Assembly (NCBI GenBank): GCA_963724535.1
Contig: CAVRVD010000017.1
Coordinates: forward strand, 434,001 to 498,000
Length of the DNA: 64,000 nt
Direction: 5' to 3'
From: JADJPO01 sp963724535
Lineage (GTDB): Bacteria; Actinomycetota; Actinomycetes; Actinomycetales; Kineosporiaceae
The position numbers and the translations under genes were made by a program. The notes beneath the pieces were generated by a model that made no database searches, had not been told where the DNA came from, and saw only the letters and a program-made list of their open reading frames with translations. Below are positions 34,660-44,585 of the stretch, piece after piece. Position 1 is the stretch's first letter. Each line of letters begins with the position of its first letter.

Positions 34660-34660
34660 G

Positions 34661-36034
34661 TCAAACCACCTGGCGGAGGACCGGGATGGGCGACTGCGCG
34701 GGCCGGGGTCCCTCGAGAATCGGGACCAGGGCGGTGACCGTCGTACCCCTGCCCGGCAGCGAGCCGATGGTGACCGTACCGCCCACTGCGTTCAGCCTGT
34801 CGCGCATGTTGACCAGGCCAGCGCCAGCCCCGACGGCGCGGACCTGCGCCCGGACGAAGCCGGCCCCGTCGTCGGTGACGGTGAGCCGCCACCGGCCCCG
34901 GTCCTCGCCCAGACGCACTGTCACGCTGCGCGCGCCCGAGTGCTTGGCGGCGTTCTGCACCGCCTCCACGCAGCAGAAGTACAGGGCCGCCTCGACCGGA
35001 GTCGGGAGCCGTCCCACGCCGTCGGCCTCGACGGTGACCGGCATCGGGCTGGTGGCCACCGCGGAGCGCAGGGCCGGCACCAGCCCCTCGTCGGCCAGCT
35101 GCCGGGGGTAGATCCCCCGGGAGAGTCGGGAGAGCGTGTCGATCGCGGCGCGCGCCGCGTCGGCCTGCTCGGCGAGCACCCGGGAGGCTCGCTCGGGTGA
35201 GCGGGCGGCCACCGTCTCGGCCAGCCGCAGGTTCACCGCCAGCGCCACCAGGTGCTGCTGCGCGCCGTCGTGGATGTCGCGCTCGAGGCGCCGCCGCTCG
35301 GCGTCCTGGGTCTCGATGAGTCGTTCCCGTGACGCCTTGAGCTCGTCGGCCCTGGCCACCAGCTCCTCGTGGCGGGCCGCGAGCTCGGCCCGCAGCCCGA
35401 CCTGTCGCAGGACCAGCCCGGCCTCGGCGGCCAGCCCGGTGAACAGCCGCTCCTCGACCGAGGTGAGCGGCAGGTCGGGCCGCTCCTGCAGCCTCAGCAC
35501 CCCCAGCAGTTGGCCGCCGTGTCGCACCGTGGCGGCTCGCCGGCCCTCGCCGCTGGTGTCGCGGGCGTCGGGCTGCGGGGACGGCGGGTGCCGGTCGGCC
35601 TCGGCGTCCGCGGGCCAGGTGGCCGCCAGCGTCAGGCGGTCCGCGACCGTCAGCCACACCTGTGCCCACTCGGCTCCGGTGCCCTGCGCGAGCAGCATCG
35701 ACATGCGCGCCGGCAGCTCGTCGGTCGCGTACCCGCCGGTCACCGTCTCGGAGAACCGGCTCAACACGTCGTACGGCGTGGGCGCGTCGGCGTACCCCAG
35801 GCTGTTCGCAGCCCGCTCGAGCGTGGCCTGCACCGGCGCGAACCCGAGCGCCACGGCCGCGGTCGCCAACACGGACAGCGGCAGGCTGGGCGAGTCGGTG
35901 CGGCCGATGAGTGCCCCGCCGCCGAACACGACGATCACGTAGACCCCGACGACGAAAACGGCAAGCCCCACCATCACCACCAGCGGGGTCCGCCCGCCGC
36001 GGTGCAGCCGACCGATGGCGCGCCAGGTCCACAC
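34661..36034 (-). CDS. NarL-type sensor histidine kinase
   Basis: 457 residues, GTG 36034 chosen at the first membrane helix (VVMVGLAVFVVGVYVIVVFG). Two N-terminal helices, a GAF domain (about 110-250), then the HisKA_3 box RLERDIHDGAQQHL with the phospho-acceptor His, YFCCVEAVQNAAKHSG (N-box) and TDDGAGF / GAGLVNMRDRL (ATP lid). It should autophosphorylate and pass phosphate to a NarL regulator, probably the one at 39613-40281. The gene is divergent from the ABC transporter at 36228, which it likely controls, and is followed by the degenerate kinase. Confidence 0.88.
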   Translation of the reverse strand: MWTWRAIGRLHRGGRTPLVVMVGLAVFVVGVYVIVVFGGGALIGRTDSPSLPLSVLATAAVALGFAPVQATLERAANSLGYADAPTPYDVLSRFSETVTGGYATDELPARMSMLLAQGTGAEWAQVWLTVADRLTLAATWPADAEADRHPPSPQPDARDTSGEGRRAATVRHGGQLLGVLRLQERPDLPLTSVEERLFTGLAAEAGLVLRQVGLRAELAARHEELVARADELKASRERLIETQDAERRRLERDIHDGAQQHLVALAVNLRLAETVAARSPERASRVLAEQADAARAAIDTLSRLSRGIYPRQLADEGLVPALRSAVATSPMPVTVEADGVGRLPTPVEAALYFCCVEAVQNAAKHSGARSVTVRLGEDRGRWRLTVTDDGAGFVRAQVRAVGAGAGLVNMRDRLNAVGGTVTIGSLPGRGTTVTALVPILEGPRPAQSPIPVLRQVV

Positions 36035-36227
36035 GTATGCAGTCTGCTCCGGTTCATGGCGGCGCAGGTAGGGGATTGGCCGAACCCTGGGGTGGGGCTG
36101 GCCGCACCCCCCATCGCAGGCCAGGCACCGATGCCGGGCGTCCTGCCCCATGGGTGAGCCATGGCGCAGCCAGTTCTCTTGAAGAGGGCCACCCGACCGG
36201 GTGCCGGACCACGTCACAGGAGACGCC

Positions 36228-36977
36228 ATGACAACCAGCACGACCACCATCACGAGGTCCGCCGCGCGGGCCGAGAACGTGAGCAAGTCCTACGGCGAGG
36301 CCGACGCCGCCGTCCACGCGCTCGACGACGTCAGCGTCACCCTCAACGCGGTGGAGTTCACCGCGATCATGGGCCCGTCGGGCTCGGGCAAGTCCACCCT
36401 GCTGCACGTTCTCGCCGGACTCGACCGGCCCACGTCGGGCGAGATCTACGTAGGCGACACCGAGATCACCAAGCTCAAGGACAAGGCGCTGACCCTGTTG
36501 CGCCGCGACCAGATCGGCTTCATCTTCCAGTCGTTCAACCTGCTTCCCACGCTGACCGCGGCGGAGAACATCGTGCTTCCGATCCGCATCGCCGGGCGCA
36601 AGCCCGACGAGTTCTGGGTGCGGTCAATCGTGGAGACCGTCGGACTCGGCGACCGCCTCGGACACCGTCCGTCCCAGCTCTCCGGCGGACAGCAGCAGCG
36701 CGTGGCCGCCGCCCGGGCGCTGGCGAGCCGGCCGCAGATCGTGTTCGCGGACGAGCCGACCGGTGCCTTGGACTCGCGGTCGGGATCGGAGCTGCTCGGC
36801 TTCCTGCGCAAGGCCGTGAGAGAGCTCGACCAGACGGTGGTCATGGTCACCCACGACCCGGTCGCGGCCGGCTACGCGGACCGGGTGCTGTTCCTCGCCG
36901 ACGGCCACATCGTCGACGAGATGTCCGACCCGACCGCTGACACCGTGTTCGACTACATGAAGCACCTGGGGGCCTGA
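36228..36977 (+). CDS. ABC transporter ATPase, MacB/LolD type
   Basis: 249 residues from ATG 36228 behind AGGAG. Walker A GPSGSGKS near 53-60, Q-loop FIFQSFNLLP, signature LSGGQQQR, Walker B IVFADEPT and H-loop VTHDP. The LNAVEFTAIMG lead-in and the GLDRPTSGEI loop place it in the LolD/MacB family that powers FtsX-type permeases for antimicrobial-peptide export or lipoprotein and envelope stress functions. The permease gene starts 4 bp downstream. Divergent from the kinase operon, a common layout for peptide-sensing efflux systems. Confidence 0.93.
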   Translation: MTTSTTTITRSAARAENVSKSYGEADAAVHALDDVSVTLNAVEFTAIMGPSGSGKSTLLHVLAGLDRPTSGEIYVGDTEITKLKDKALTLLRRDQIGFIFQSFNLLPTLTAAENIVLPIRIAGRKPDEFWVRSIVETVGLGDRLGHRPSQLSGGQQQRVAAARALASRPQIVFADEPTGALDSRSGSELLGFLRKAVRELDQTVVMVTHDPVAAGYADRVLFLADGHIVDEMSDPTADTVFDYMKHLGA

Positions 36978-36981
36978 CACC

Positions 36982-39524
36982 ATGTTCACCGCCACCGTCC
37001 GTGGGATGCTGGCGCACAAGCTGCGCCTCGTCCTCACCACGGCCTCGATCGCCCTCGGCGTCGCATTCCTGTCCGGAACGCTGATACTCACCGACACCAT
37101 GAAGGTCGCGTTCGACCAGCTCTTCGGCATGGTCTCCTCCGGCACCGACGCAGTGGTCCGCCAGGAGGCGGCCTATGACCAGTCGGCTGGCATCTCGCTG
37201 GCCCGGGCGCCACTGCCTGCGTCCTTGCTGGACGCCGTCAAGGACGTCGAGGGCGTTGCGGCCGCCGAGGGTGCCGTCAGCGGCTACGCGCTGTTGACCG
37301 ACACCAAGGGCAGGGCTGTCCTCACCGACGGCGGCGCGTCGACGAGGGGCTACAGCATGCCGCGTGACACTGCCCTGCGCGGCAACCTCAACCTGCGCTC
37401 CGGCCACGCGCCGCGCGGCCCGCACGAGGTAGCCATCGACGCCAGCTCCGCCGAGGACCACGACATCATCCTCGGCTCGCAGATCAAGATCCTCTTCCGT
37501 GGTCCGCCCGAGACGTTTACCGTAGTCGGCACCGTCGGCTACGGCAGCGAGAAGGACCTCGGCGGCACGTCTGGGGCCTACTTCGACGCGGCCACAGCAC
37601 AGCGCGTGCTCGGGCAGCCCGGGATGTTCGACGAGGTCGACGTCCGCGCTGTCGACGGTGTGAGCGACGCGGCCCTGGCCGAGCGGCTCGATGCGGTCGT
37701 TCCCGACGGCGTCGAGGCCGTGACGGGTGCCACCTCGCCAAGGAGTCCTCGGATGCCATCAACACGGAGTTCACGTTCCTCAACATCATGTTCCTGAGCT
37801 TCGCCGGCATCGCGCTGTTCGTCGGCTCGTTCATCATCTGGAACACGTTCACCATGATCGTGACGCAGCGCTCACGCGAGATCGCGCTGCTGCGTGCGGT
37901 CGGCGCGACCCGGCGCCAGGTGAAACGCGGCCTGCTCGTCGAGGCCGCGCTGCTCGGGCTGACCGCGTCGGCCATCGGGCTCGCACTCGGGGCGATGGTC
38001 GCCCGCGGGCTGCAGGTCCTCATGGACGCGATCGGCTTCAGCCTGCCGAGCACGTCGATGCAGGTCCTGCCCCGGACGATCTGGGTGTCGCTGCTCGTCG
38101 GCGTCGTTGTGACGGTCGTTGCGGCGTATGTCCCGGCGCGCCGCGCCACCAAGGCGCTGCCCGTCGAGGCGCTACGCGAGGCCACGCCTGGCGCTCGGCC
38201 GCCGGGGAAGGTCCGCGCCGTGTTGGGCACCGTGCTCACAGCCGGCAGCGTCGCGGCGATCCTGCACGGTCTCTACGGCGGTGGCGCCGCGAACGAGGTG
38301 CTGTTCGGCATCGCCGGCACGCTCTTCGGGGTTATCACCCTGGCTCCGTTGGCGGCCCACCCGCTGGCCTCCCTCATCGGCTCGCCGCTGCGGTGGCGCG
38401 GCGTTCAGGGCGACCTGGCCCGGCAGAATGCGATGCGCAACCCGCGTCGTACAGCTTCCACGGCAACTGCCCTGATGATCGGCCTCACCCTGGTCGTGAG
38501 CATGGGCGTGGTCGCCTCGTCGCTGAAGGCCTCGCTCGGCACGACCGTCGTCGGCTCCACCAACGCCGACCTGTTCATCTCCTCGTCGAGCATCACGGGC
38601 GAGGGCTTCAGCCCAGAGGTCGTGAGGCGCGCAGCGACGGTGCCGGGTGTCGACATCGTGTCGCCGGCCGGTACCGGCGAAGCACGGTTCGACGGTGCCC
38701 CCGCGTCCTACTCCTGGGTGGACCCTGCCACTGTCGAGGAGGCCATCAAACTGAAGGTGTCGAAGGGGACGGCCAAGGATCTCGGCGACGACGGCATCCT
38801 CGTGGCCGAGAAGGCGGCCACGGAGCACGGCTGGAGTCTGGGCGACGCCGTGCCGGTGGAATTCGCTGCGACCGGAGCGAAGCAGCTGAGGGTGGTCGGC
38901 ATCTTCGGGAGCAAGGACTTCCTGGTCGGCGACTACCTCATCAGCCTGGCGACCCAGCAGGCGAGATCCGGTGACGCCCTCGTCGGTAGCGCGATCGTCA
39001 CGCTGGCCGCGGGTGCGGACAAGGGTGCGGTGCAGGACCGGCTGACGGCGGTTCTTGCCGACCACCCCGACGTCAAGGTGCTCGACAAAGAGGGGTACGA
39101 GCACGAGATCGGCGGTGTCATCGACAAGCTGCTCGCGTTCGTCACGGCGATGATGCTGCTCGCGGTCATCATCGCGCTGCTGGGCATCGTCAACACGCTG
39201 GCGCTGTCCGTGTTCGAGCGGACCCGTGAGCTGGGCCTGCTGCGCGCGGTCGGCATGACGCGCAACCAGGTCCGGGCGATGGTGCGCTGGGAGTCGGTCG
39301 TGATCTCGCTGATCGGCGCCGGCGTCGGCGCCGCGCTCGGGGTGGGGCTGGGTATGGCGCTGGCGCAGTCGTTCAAGGGTGACGGGTTCACCGAGGTCGC
39401 CGTCCCGGTAGTCCAGGTCCTGGCGTACGTCGCCGCAGCCGCCCTCGCGGGCGTACTCGCCGCCGTCGGACCGTCCCGGTCCGCCGCCAACGTCGACGTC
39501 CTGAAGGCGGTGGTCACCGACTGA
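36982..39524 (+). pseudogene. FtsX-like ABC permease, frameshifted
   Basis: ATG 36982. Frame 1 gives a first membrane helix (LVLTTASIALGVAFLSGTLI) and a large extracellular MacB-like domain to about 37735. The frame then shifts by one: LAKESSDAINTEFTFLN leads into the remaining seven helices (FLSFAGIALFVGSFIIWNTF; FVTAMMLLAVIIALLGIVNT; VGAALGVGLGMALAQ) and a second extracellular domain, ending at 39524. Restored it would be about 847 residues, the normal size for a duplicated FtsX permease with ten helices. The rest is well conserved, so a sequencing indel or a very recent mutation is likely. Confidence 0.85.
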
Positions 39525-39612
39525 CCCTTGATCGCGCCTGGCCGGCTGTCGGCGGGCGAAGTTCTCCGACGACGGGTCGGCGGCGTGGTTGAGCGGCGTC
39601 GGTCCCGCGCGG

Positions 39613-40281
39613 TCAGCGGGTCGAGCCGCTGGCCTCCAGGTAGGTGAGGACGGCCATGACCCGCCGGTTGACCTCGCGCTCGTCGATCAGCCCCAGCTTC
39701 TGGGACAGCGACCCGATGTGCTTCTCGACGGCCCGGTCACTCATGAACAGCGTCTTCGCGATGGCGGCGTTGTTGCGGCCCGTGGCCATCTCCTGGAGGA
39801 CCTCGCGCTCCCGGTCGGTCAGGCCCAGGAGCGGGCCGTCGCTGCCCCTGCGCGCGAGCAGCGCCTCGACGACCTTGGCGTCGAGCACCGACCCGCCGCG
39901 GGCCACCTCATGCAGTGCGCGGACGAGCTCGTCGACATCGGAGACCCGCTCCTTGAGCAGATAGCCCATCCCGGCCACACCGTCGGCCAGGAGCTCGAAG
40001 GCGTAGTCCTCCTCGACATACTGCGACAGGACCACAACGCCGATACCCGGGTGCTCGGCGCGGATCCGCTTCGCGGCCTCGATACCCTCGTTCGTATGGG
40101 TGGGCGGCATCCGGATGTCGGTCAGGACCGCGTCCGGCGAGTTCTCGGCCACCGACTTGATCAGCGAGTGCGGGTCGGCCGCAGTGCCCACCAGGTCGAT
40201 GCCGTCGACCTCGGCCAGCAGCGCGGACACTCCCTCACGGACCAGGAAGTTGTCATCGGCGAAGACCACCCGAAGCGCCAT
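39613..40281 (-). CDS. NarL/FixJ response regulator
   Basis: 222 residues from ATG 40281 (an in-frame ATG 21 bases upstream is less likely). Receiver with FADDNFLVREG, phospho-acceptor Asp in AVLTDIRMPP, LSQYVEE and LLKERVSD. The LuxR HTH is at about 155-210 (LTDREREVLQEMATGRNNAA then FMSDRAVEKHIGSL). It is the expected partner of the histidine kinase at 34661 and would control the ABC transporter between them. Convergent with the permease gene. Confidence 0.9.
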   Translation of the reverse strand: MALRVVFADDNFLVREGVSALLAEVDGIDLVGTAADPHSLIKSVAENSPDAVLTDIRMPPTHTNEGIEAAKRIRAEHPGIGVVVLSQYVEEDYAFELLADGVAGMGYLLKERVSDVDELVRALHEVARGGSVLDAKVVEALLARRGSDGPLLGLTDREREVLQEMATGRNNAAIAKTLFMSDRAVEKHIGSLSQKLGLIDEREVNRRVMAVLTYLEASGSTR

Positions 40282-40374
40282 GCCGGCGACTGTAGCGGCC
40301 ACGCAGCCGCCCCCAGCCGGGCTGCCCGTTCAGCGGGACTGCCGTTCAGAAGGGCACCGGGCGGCCCGTGGGGT

Positions 40375-41442
40375 TCATCGGAGTCTGGTAGCCAAGGCGT
40401 TGCAGCCGGCCCGGGGGCCTCCGGTCGCCACGCGGAGCACGGCCAGCGCTGCGAGGGTTACCAGGGGATTGCTGCGCCGAAGCCCCGATGGTCCCCAGTC
40501 GGCGTAGCTGCCGCGGCTCACCACGTGATCGGCGGTGACCGTGTTCGGCGCCTCGAGCGGGAAGCCGCCGTCCGGCAGCCGCTTGGATTCCAGCAGCCCC
40601 AGCGCGTCGGAGCAGCGCGGGTCACCGAGGCGCTCGAGGTCGGCCATCACCTGCAGCGCGAACAGTACGTCGAAGAACTGGATCGGGTAGTGGATCCGGT
40701 CCGGGCCCGGCTTGCCGGCCCAGTCGGGCACGATCAGGCTGCTATCGGAGCGATGCCACAGCAGGCGCCGCTGCAGCATCAGGTCAGCCACCCGCTGGGC
40801 CGCCTCGAGAGCCGGCGCGTAGTCGTGGGCACGCCCGTAGGCCCATAGCCCGCGTGCCGGGATCAGTGACTCCTGGAATGAGGAGTGGGTGGCCTCGGGG
40901 CGCTTGTCGCAGTTCCAGCCGCCGTCGGGCCACTGCCAGCCGATCAGCCGGTCCACCACATCGCGAGTGCGGTCCTCCTCCAGCCCCAGCCGGACGGAGT
41001 ACCAGATCGCGTTGCCGTCCATCGACGCGCAGTGCCGGACCCGGTCCTCCTGCCCACGGAAGATGGCCGTCATGGGCGGCTCGAGGAAGTGCTTCGAGAA
41101 CAACCAGTCGTGCACCCGGCACACCAACGGTCGCAGTCGCTCGTGGCCGGCCGGATAGTCGATCATCGCCAGACAGGTCAGCGTCCAGTGCGGACCCTGC
41201 CACTTGCGGTAGGTGTGGTGCAGCGTCTTGGCGTCCTGCTCGAACACCCGCAGCAACGCCCGCGCCATCGGGGCGCCGGGAATGCTCTCCCGCATCGATC
41301 GGGCGGTCGCCGAGTCGGGATCCAGCCCGGTCAGCAGGCTCGACTTGTACGCCAGGACAGGATCCGTCGAGGCTGCCAGCTGCTCGATCAACGAGTCGGA
41401 CGCCGCGCGCCGTTGCGCTGCGACCTCCGCGGGCGCGCCCAT
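40375..41442 (-). CDS. alpha/alpha-toroid (terpenoid-cyclase-like fold) protein
   Basis: 355 residues from ATG 41442. Repeated helix pairs with QW-like turns (GWQWPDGGWNCDKRP, ESLIPARGLWAYG, RLPDGGFPLEAP) make an alpha/alpha toroid as in prenyltransferase/squalene-cyclase repeats. No DXDD or other terpene-cyclase catalytic motif is seen, so enzymatic function is doubtful. It may bind a lipid or peptide. The 93-bp gap to the response regulator downstream on the same strand allows co-transcription. Confidence 0.7.
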   Translation of the reverse strand: MGAPAEVAAQRRAASDSLIEQLAASTDPVLAYKSSLLTGLDPDSATARSMRESIPGAPMARALLRVFEQDAKTLHHTYRKWQGPHWTLTCLAMIDYPAGHERLRPLVCRVHDWLFSKHFLEPPMTAIFRGQEDRVRHCASMDGNAIWYSVRLGLEEDRTRDVVDRLIGWQWPDGGWNCDKRPEATHSSFQESLIPARGLWAYGRAHDYAPALEAAQRVADLMLQRRLLWHRSDSSLIVPDWAGKPGPDRIHYPIQFFDVLFALQVMADLERLGDPRCSDALGLLESKRLPDGGFPLEAPNTVTADHVVSRGSYADWGPSGLRRSNPLVTLAALAVLRVATGGPRAGCNALATRLR

Positions 41443-41690
41443 GTCCCGGATCGTACTCCGCGCCAAACCGACGGCCGTCTTCGACGCACGTCTATGCCGT
41501 TGCGCGGCTGCGTTGTCGCTGGGCTGGTTGAGCAGCGCCGCAGTGTGCATCACGCCCAGGGACCTTGAGCACCGGCCGGGCGCCACGACTGGGCAGAAGA
41601 TGTCTCTGAGGGCGCCTGCGACAGGCAGTCGCGGGAGCACAAGGTCGTCGGGCGCGGCCGGGTGGGTTCTCCTCGAAAGGGGACAAGGCG

Positions 41691-42128
41691 ATGACCATCA
41701 CGACACACAAGCGCAGCCTGCACATCGACGCTCCGGTGGAGAGGGTCTTCGACTACGTCCAGGACCCGCAGCACTTCTACGACGCGTTCCCCGAGAGCCA
41801 CGCGATGCTCACCGACGTCATGTCCACCCCGGACGGTGTCGTGTCGACCTATGCGTGGACGGGCCGCCTCATGTTCTTCTTCCACATCGACGGCATCATG
41901 ACCCGGGAGGGGTACATCCCCAACGAGCGCATCGTGGACCGCTCCTCCACAGGGCCGGTCTGGACGTACACGTTCGAGCCCGACCCGACGGGCACCACGC
42001 TGTCCTTGGCGTTCGAGTACTCCAGCAAGGTGCCGCTGGCCGACAAGGTCGTCGACCGCCTCGCCTGGAACGGCGACCGCGACCTCGACTCCATCCTCGC
42101 CAACTTCAAGAAGGCGATCGAGACCTGA
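41691..42128 (+). CDS. SRPBCC/START-like protein
   Basis: 145 residues from ATG 41691. SRPBCC helix-grip fold: SLHIDAPVERVFDYVQDPQH, a long beta-sheet (VVSTYAWTGRLMFFFHIDGI, VWTYTFEPDPTGTTLSLAFE), and a C-terminal helix (DSILANFKKAIET). These domains bind hydrophobic ligands, and some act as cyclases or dehydratases. Catalytic residues are not evident. Divergent from the toroid protein with a 248-bp promoter region. Confidence 0.8.
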   Translation: MTITTHKRSLHIDAPVERVFDYVQDPQHFYDAFPESHAMLTDVMSTPDGVVSTYAWTGRLMFFFHIDGIMTREGYIPNERIVDRSSTGPVWTYTFEPDPTGTTLSLAFEYSSKVPLADKVVDRLAWNGDRDLDSILANFKKAIET

Positions 42129-42173
42129 CGGCGGCAACGCCCCCGCGACGCCCACAACCCTCGGTAGAGACCC

Positions 42174-42520
42174 TCAGCCCTCACGCGATTGATGTGCAGC
42201 CCCCCTTTCCGCAGATCCTCGGGGTTCCTGTGCGTCGAGAAAGGCGTGGACCTCGGCTCGGCTAGGAAGTCGTCGGTCTGGCTTCGTGAACCAGGTGGCC
42301 AGCCTCGATGGTGACAAGGCATCCGTGGGGCAGGGTGGCAGCGAGCTCTCGTGGCTGGCGCTGGGGGACGAAGCTGCCCTCACCGCCGCCGACGAGGAGG
42401 GTCGGTGCGGGAATACCGGCCATGATCTGAGGCTAGCCAGGGTCCGGATCATGCCCAACTGCGCAAGCAGGCCACGGACATCTCGCTCCATCGGGTCGAT
42501 GGAATACGTCCCCGGCCGGG
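42174..42520 (-). pseudogene. alpha/beta hydrolase C-terminal remnant
   Basis: Three minus-strand frames combine to give the end of an alpha/beta hydrolase: RGLLAQLGMIRTLA, then MAGIPAPTLLVGGGEGSFVP and LAATLPHGCLV, then EAGHLVHEARP with the catalytic His, then DDFLAEVHAFLDAQEP. At least two frameshifts and a lost N-terminal two thirds make it non-functional. No partner gene is visible. Confidence 0.6.
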
Positions 42521-42628
42521 TACAGGCACCGTGGCCGCGCACGTGCAGGACGTCGGTGGAGGGGCCAAGTACGCCGGGTCGGCGATCCAGATTCGCACCG
42601 ACGCGCTGTCCGCGGCAGGGTCGCGCGA

Positions 42629-43171
42629 TCAGCCGAGCAGCTCGCCGGGCAGGTAGGTGTGCTCGGCCCGGGGTCGGTCGGCGTCCTGGTGTGCGGGTGG
42701 GCGCCAAGGGTGGGTCTCCAGCTCAGCAAGACGGTCCCGGTAGTGCTCGATTGCGCTGGCCGTCCGCGGCTGCCACGGGAGGGGCTGCTCGTCCTGCCCG
42801 ACGGCGTCTGTGCGCGAACGAGAGATCAGGCCAGACAACAGCTCCACCATGGAGGTGTAGCGCGCGTGCAACCCGCTCTCAGTGTTGTCGGGGACGACCC
42901 GGTCAAGATCCGAGCCCAGACCCGACGGAGGGCCGGCGCCGCCGGTGTGGGCGTCTGCCGCGAGGCCGAGAGCCAACTGGATGTCCTCGTTCACCCATCG
43001 ACGCCATGGCGGCCCGAGCCCCGTCGACTCGCTGGAAGCGGCTCCGACAGTAAGCAGTAGCGCGTCCAGCTGAAGGTCGAGGCAGAGCCTCAGAACATGC
43101 AAGTCACTGCTGTCCAGCGTGGGCGGGCCCGTCGCAGGGGCTCTGGCTCTCTGCGCGTTGATCGACGACAT
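42629..43171 (-). CDS. hypothetical protein, possibly conserved
   Basis: 180 residues. ATG 43171 is fixed by a GAGGAG 7 bp upstream. Mostly helical: LRLCLDLQLDALLLTVGAAS, WRRWVNEDIQLALGLA, then a charged loop region and a helix with ASAIEHYRDRLAEL. Codon use matches the host. No family recognised and no motif hints at a function. The A/T-richer stretch upstream (43270-43350) may hold its promoter. Confidence 0.55.
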   Translation of the reverse strand: MSSINAQRARAPATGPPTLDSSDLHVLRLCLDLQLDALLLTVGAASSESTGLGPPWRRWVNEDIQLALGLAADAHTGGAGPPSGLGSDLDRVVPDNTESGLHARYTSMVELLSGLISRSRTDAVGQDEQPLPWQPRTASAIEHYRDRLAELETHPWRPPAHQDADRPRAEHTYLPGELLG

Positions 43172-43647
43172 CGGACTCCTCGAGGATGTTGAGCGATCGG
43201 ATCCGCGCACGGCGAGAGTGCCATCAGTGGCTCCCCCGGTCATTCGAAGGGGCCGACCCGGAATCGGTAGATGTACTCACTTGTGACAGTACCACCCAAA
43301 GTCGGGCGGCGGTTGAACGGGTTTCATCCCATAGGTCCATATTTCGCGGCTTCTTCGTGTTGCCGCGCCTCTGGCCGCGCGACACCGGCAGCTGCTTTCC
43401 CCACCCCTGTCATGCCAACGCCAGCCGTCGCGCCGCCGGCAGTCCTGCCCTGGCAAAGCGCGGCCCGGCGTGGTCACCCGGTCCGGCGTCGCTACCGAGA
43501 GGGTTGCTGTGCCTGTCTACGGCCAGTGCCCGCATGACGCTGTACGACGACGGTTGGCTTGCGCACCGAGCAGCGTGAACCGGAGTGCGGTCTCGGACCC
43601 TGTGTCGCCCACAGTCCGGGCGGATCGATGAAGCTGACCCACCTCAG
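43172..43647. other. intergenic region without recognised gene
   Basis: No ORF with protein-like features on either strand. A 14-codon ORF at 43531 is probably chance. The segment 43270-43350 is less GC-rich than its surroundings and may carry the promoter of the hypothetical gene. I see no RNA or repeat. Confidence 0.4.
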
Positions 43648-44229
43648 TCAGGCAGATGGGATCTCCAGGGTGTCGTGGTCGACGTAGCGTTCGCCGCGCT
43701 GAGCGGTGATCACGTTGACGGCCACCCGGGCGCCGTCCCCCGCCACGATGATCGTGTGCACGCTGGTCCCGGCCAGCGTGCCGGCGGCCCAGACATGCGG
43801 CATAGAGGTTCGGCCACTGGAGTCGACCGTGACGACCGTCTTGATCCACGGTTCACGACCGGCTTCGGTGGCGATGCCGGCCACCGACACCAGCGTGGTG
43901 TCCACCCCCTGGGCGAGCAGCACGTCACGTGCCCGTAGGGTCTGTCCAGCCGCCGTGCCGACGGTGACGACCTCGTCCCGGACCGCCAGCGACGTCACCT
44001 CGTCCTCGATCCACTCGGCCCCGCACCGCATCGCATGCCGGCGTCCGAGCTCGGCAAGCTCGACACCGGTCGTGCCGTCGGGCAGGCCCAGATGGTTGTT
44101 GACCACGGCACACTCGATGAGCGCGTGTCCGTCATCGACGACGACGGTACGTAGCCCGGCGCGGCCGGCGAAGACAGCCGCGCTGGCTCCAGAGGGCCCG
44201 CCCCCGACGATGACCAGCTCGTAGGTCAT
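43648..44229 (-). CDS. compact thioredoxin-reductase-like FAD oxidoreductase
   Basis: 193 residues from ATG 44229. The FAD-binding GxGxxG-type motif VIVGGGPSGASAA opens the protein, followed by AGRAGLRTVVVDD and a C-terminal WAAGTLAGTSVHTIIVAGDGA that closes the FAD site. The inserted NAD(P)H domain and the CxxC redox pair of classical thioredoxin reductases (about 300 residues) are missing. It is either a minimal FAD protein reduced by another partner or an internally shortened gene. The frame is clean and start and stop are sensible, so I favour a real small protein. Confidence 0.7.
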   Translation of the reverse strand: MTYELVIVGGGPSGASAAVFAGRAGLRTVVVDDGHALIECAVVNNHLGLPDGTTGVELAELGRRHAMRCGAEWIEDEVTSLAVRDEVVTVGTAAGQTLRARDVLLAQGVDTTLVSVAGIATEAGREPWIKTVVTVDSSGRTSMPHVWAAGTLAGTSVHTIIVAGDGARVAVNVITAQRGERYVDHDTLEIPSA

Positions 44230-44585
44230 GGATGCTCCGTTCCCGAGGATTCCGGCCGGCAGGACGAGGCCACTACGGCCGGCTCCGGATGTCAACCCGG
44301 AAGCCCCGACCGAGCATGGAAGGCATGGCGTCGGCCGAAGACCCCGTCGTGGCGACGAACGACGCCTACCTCTCGACCTACGACTTCCGGCTCAAGGGTC
44401 CTGACGGCACCGTGTACCCGCTCAGCGAGCAGTCGCCGATCGCCTCCCAGCCCCGCTTCTACTCCGGCGTCTCGGATCTGCCGGGCGGGCGGATCCAGGT
44501 GGCCTCCCCGGGTACGGGTCGACCTTTTGCTCGTGTCGACCGGAAAATGCGACAGCCGACGGAGCGCCTGTGCCAGGTTACTCCC

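Noticed and set aside
43531..43578. 14-codon ORF in the 43 kb intergenic region
   Set aside because: Too short, with no supporting signal.
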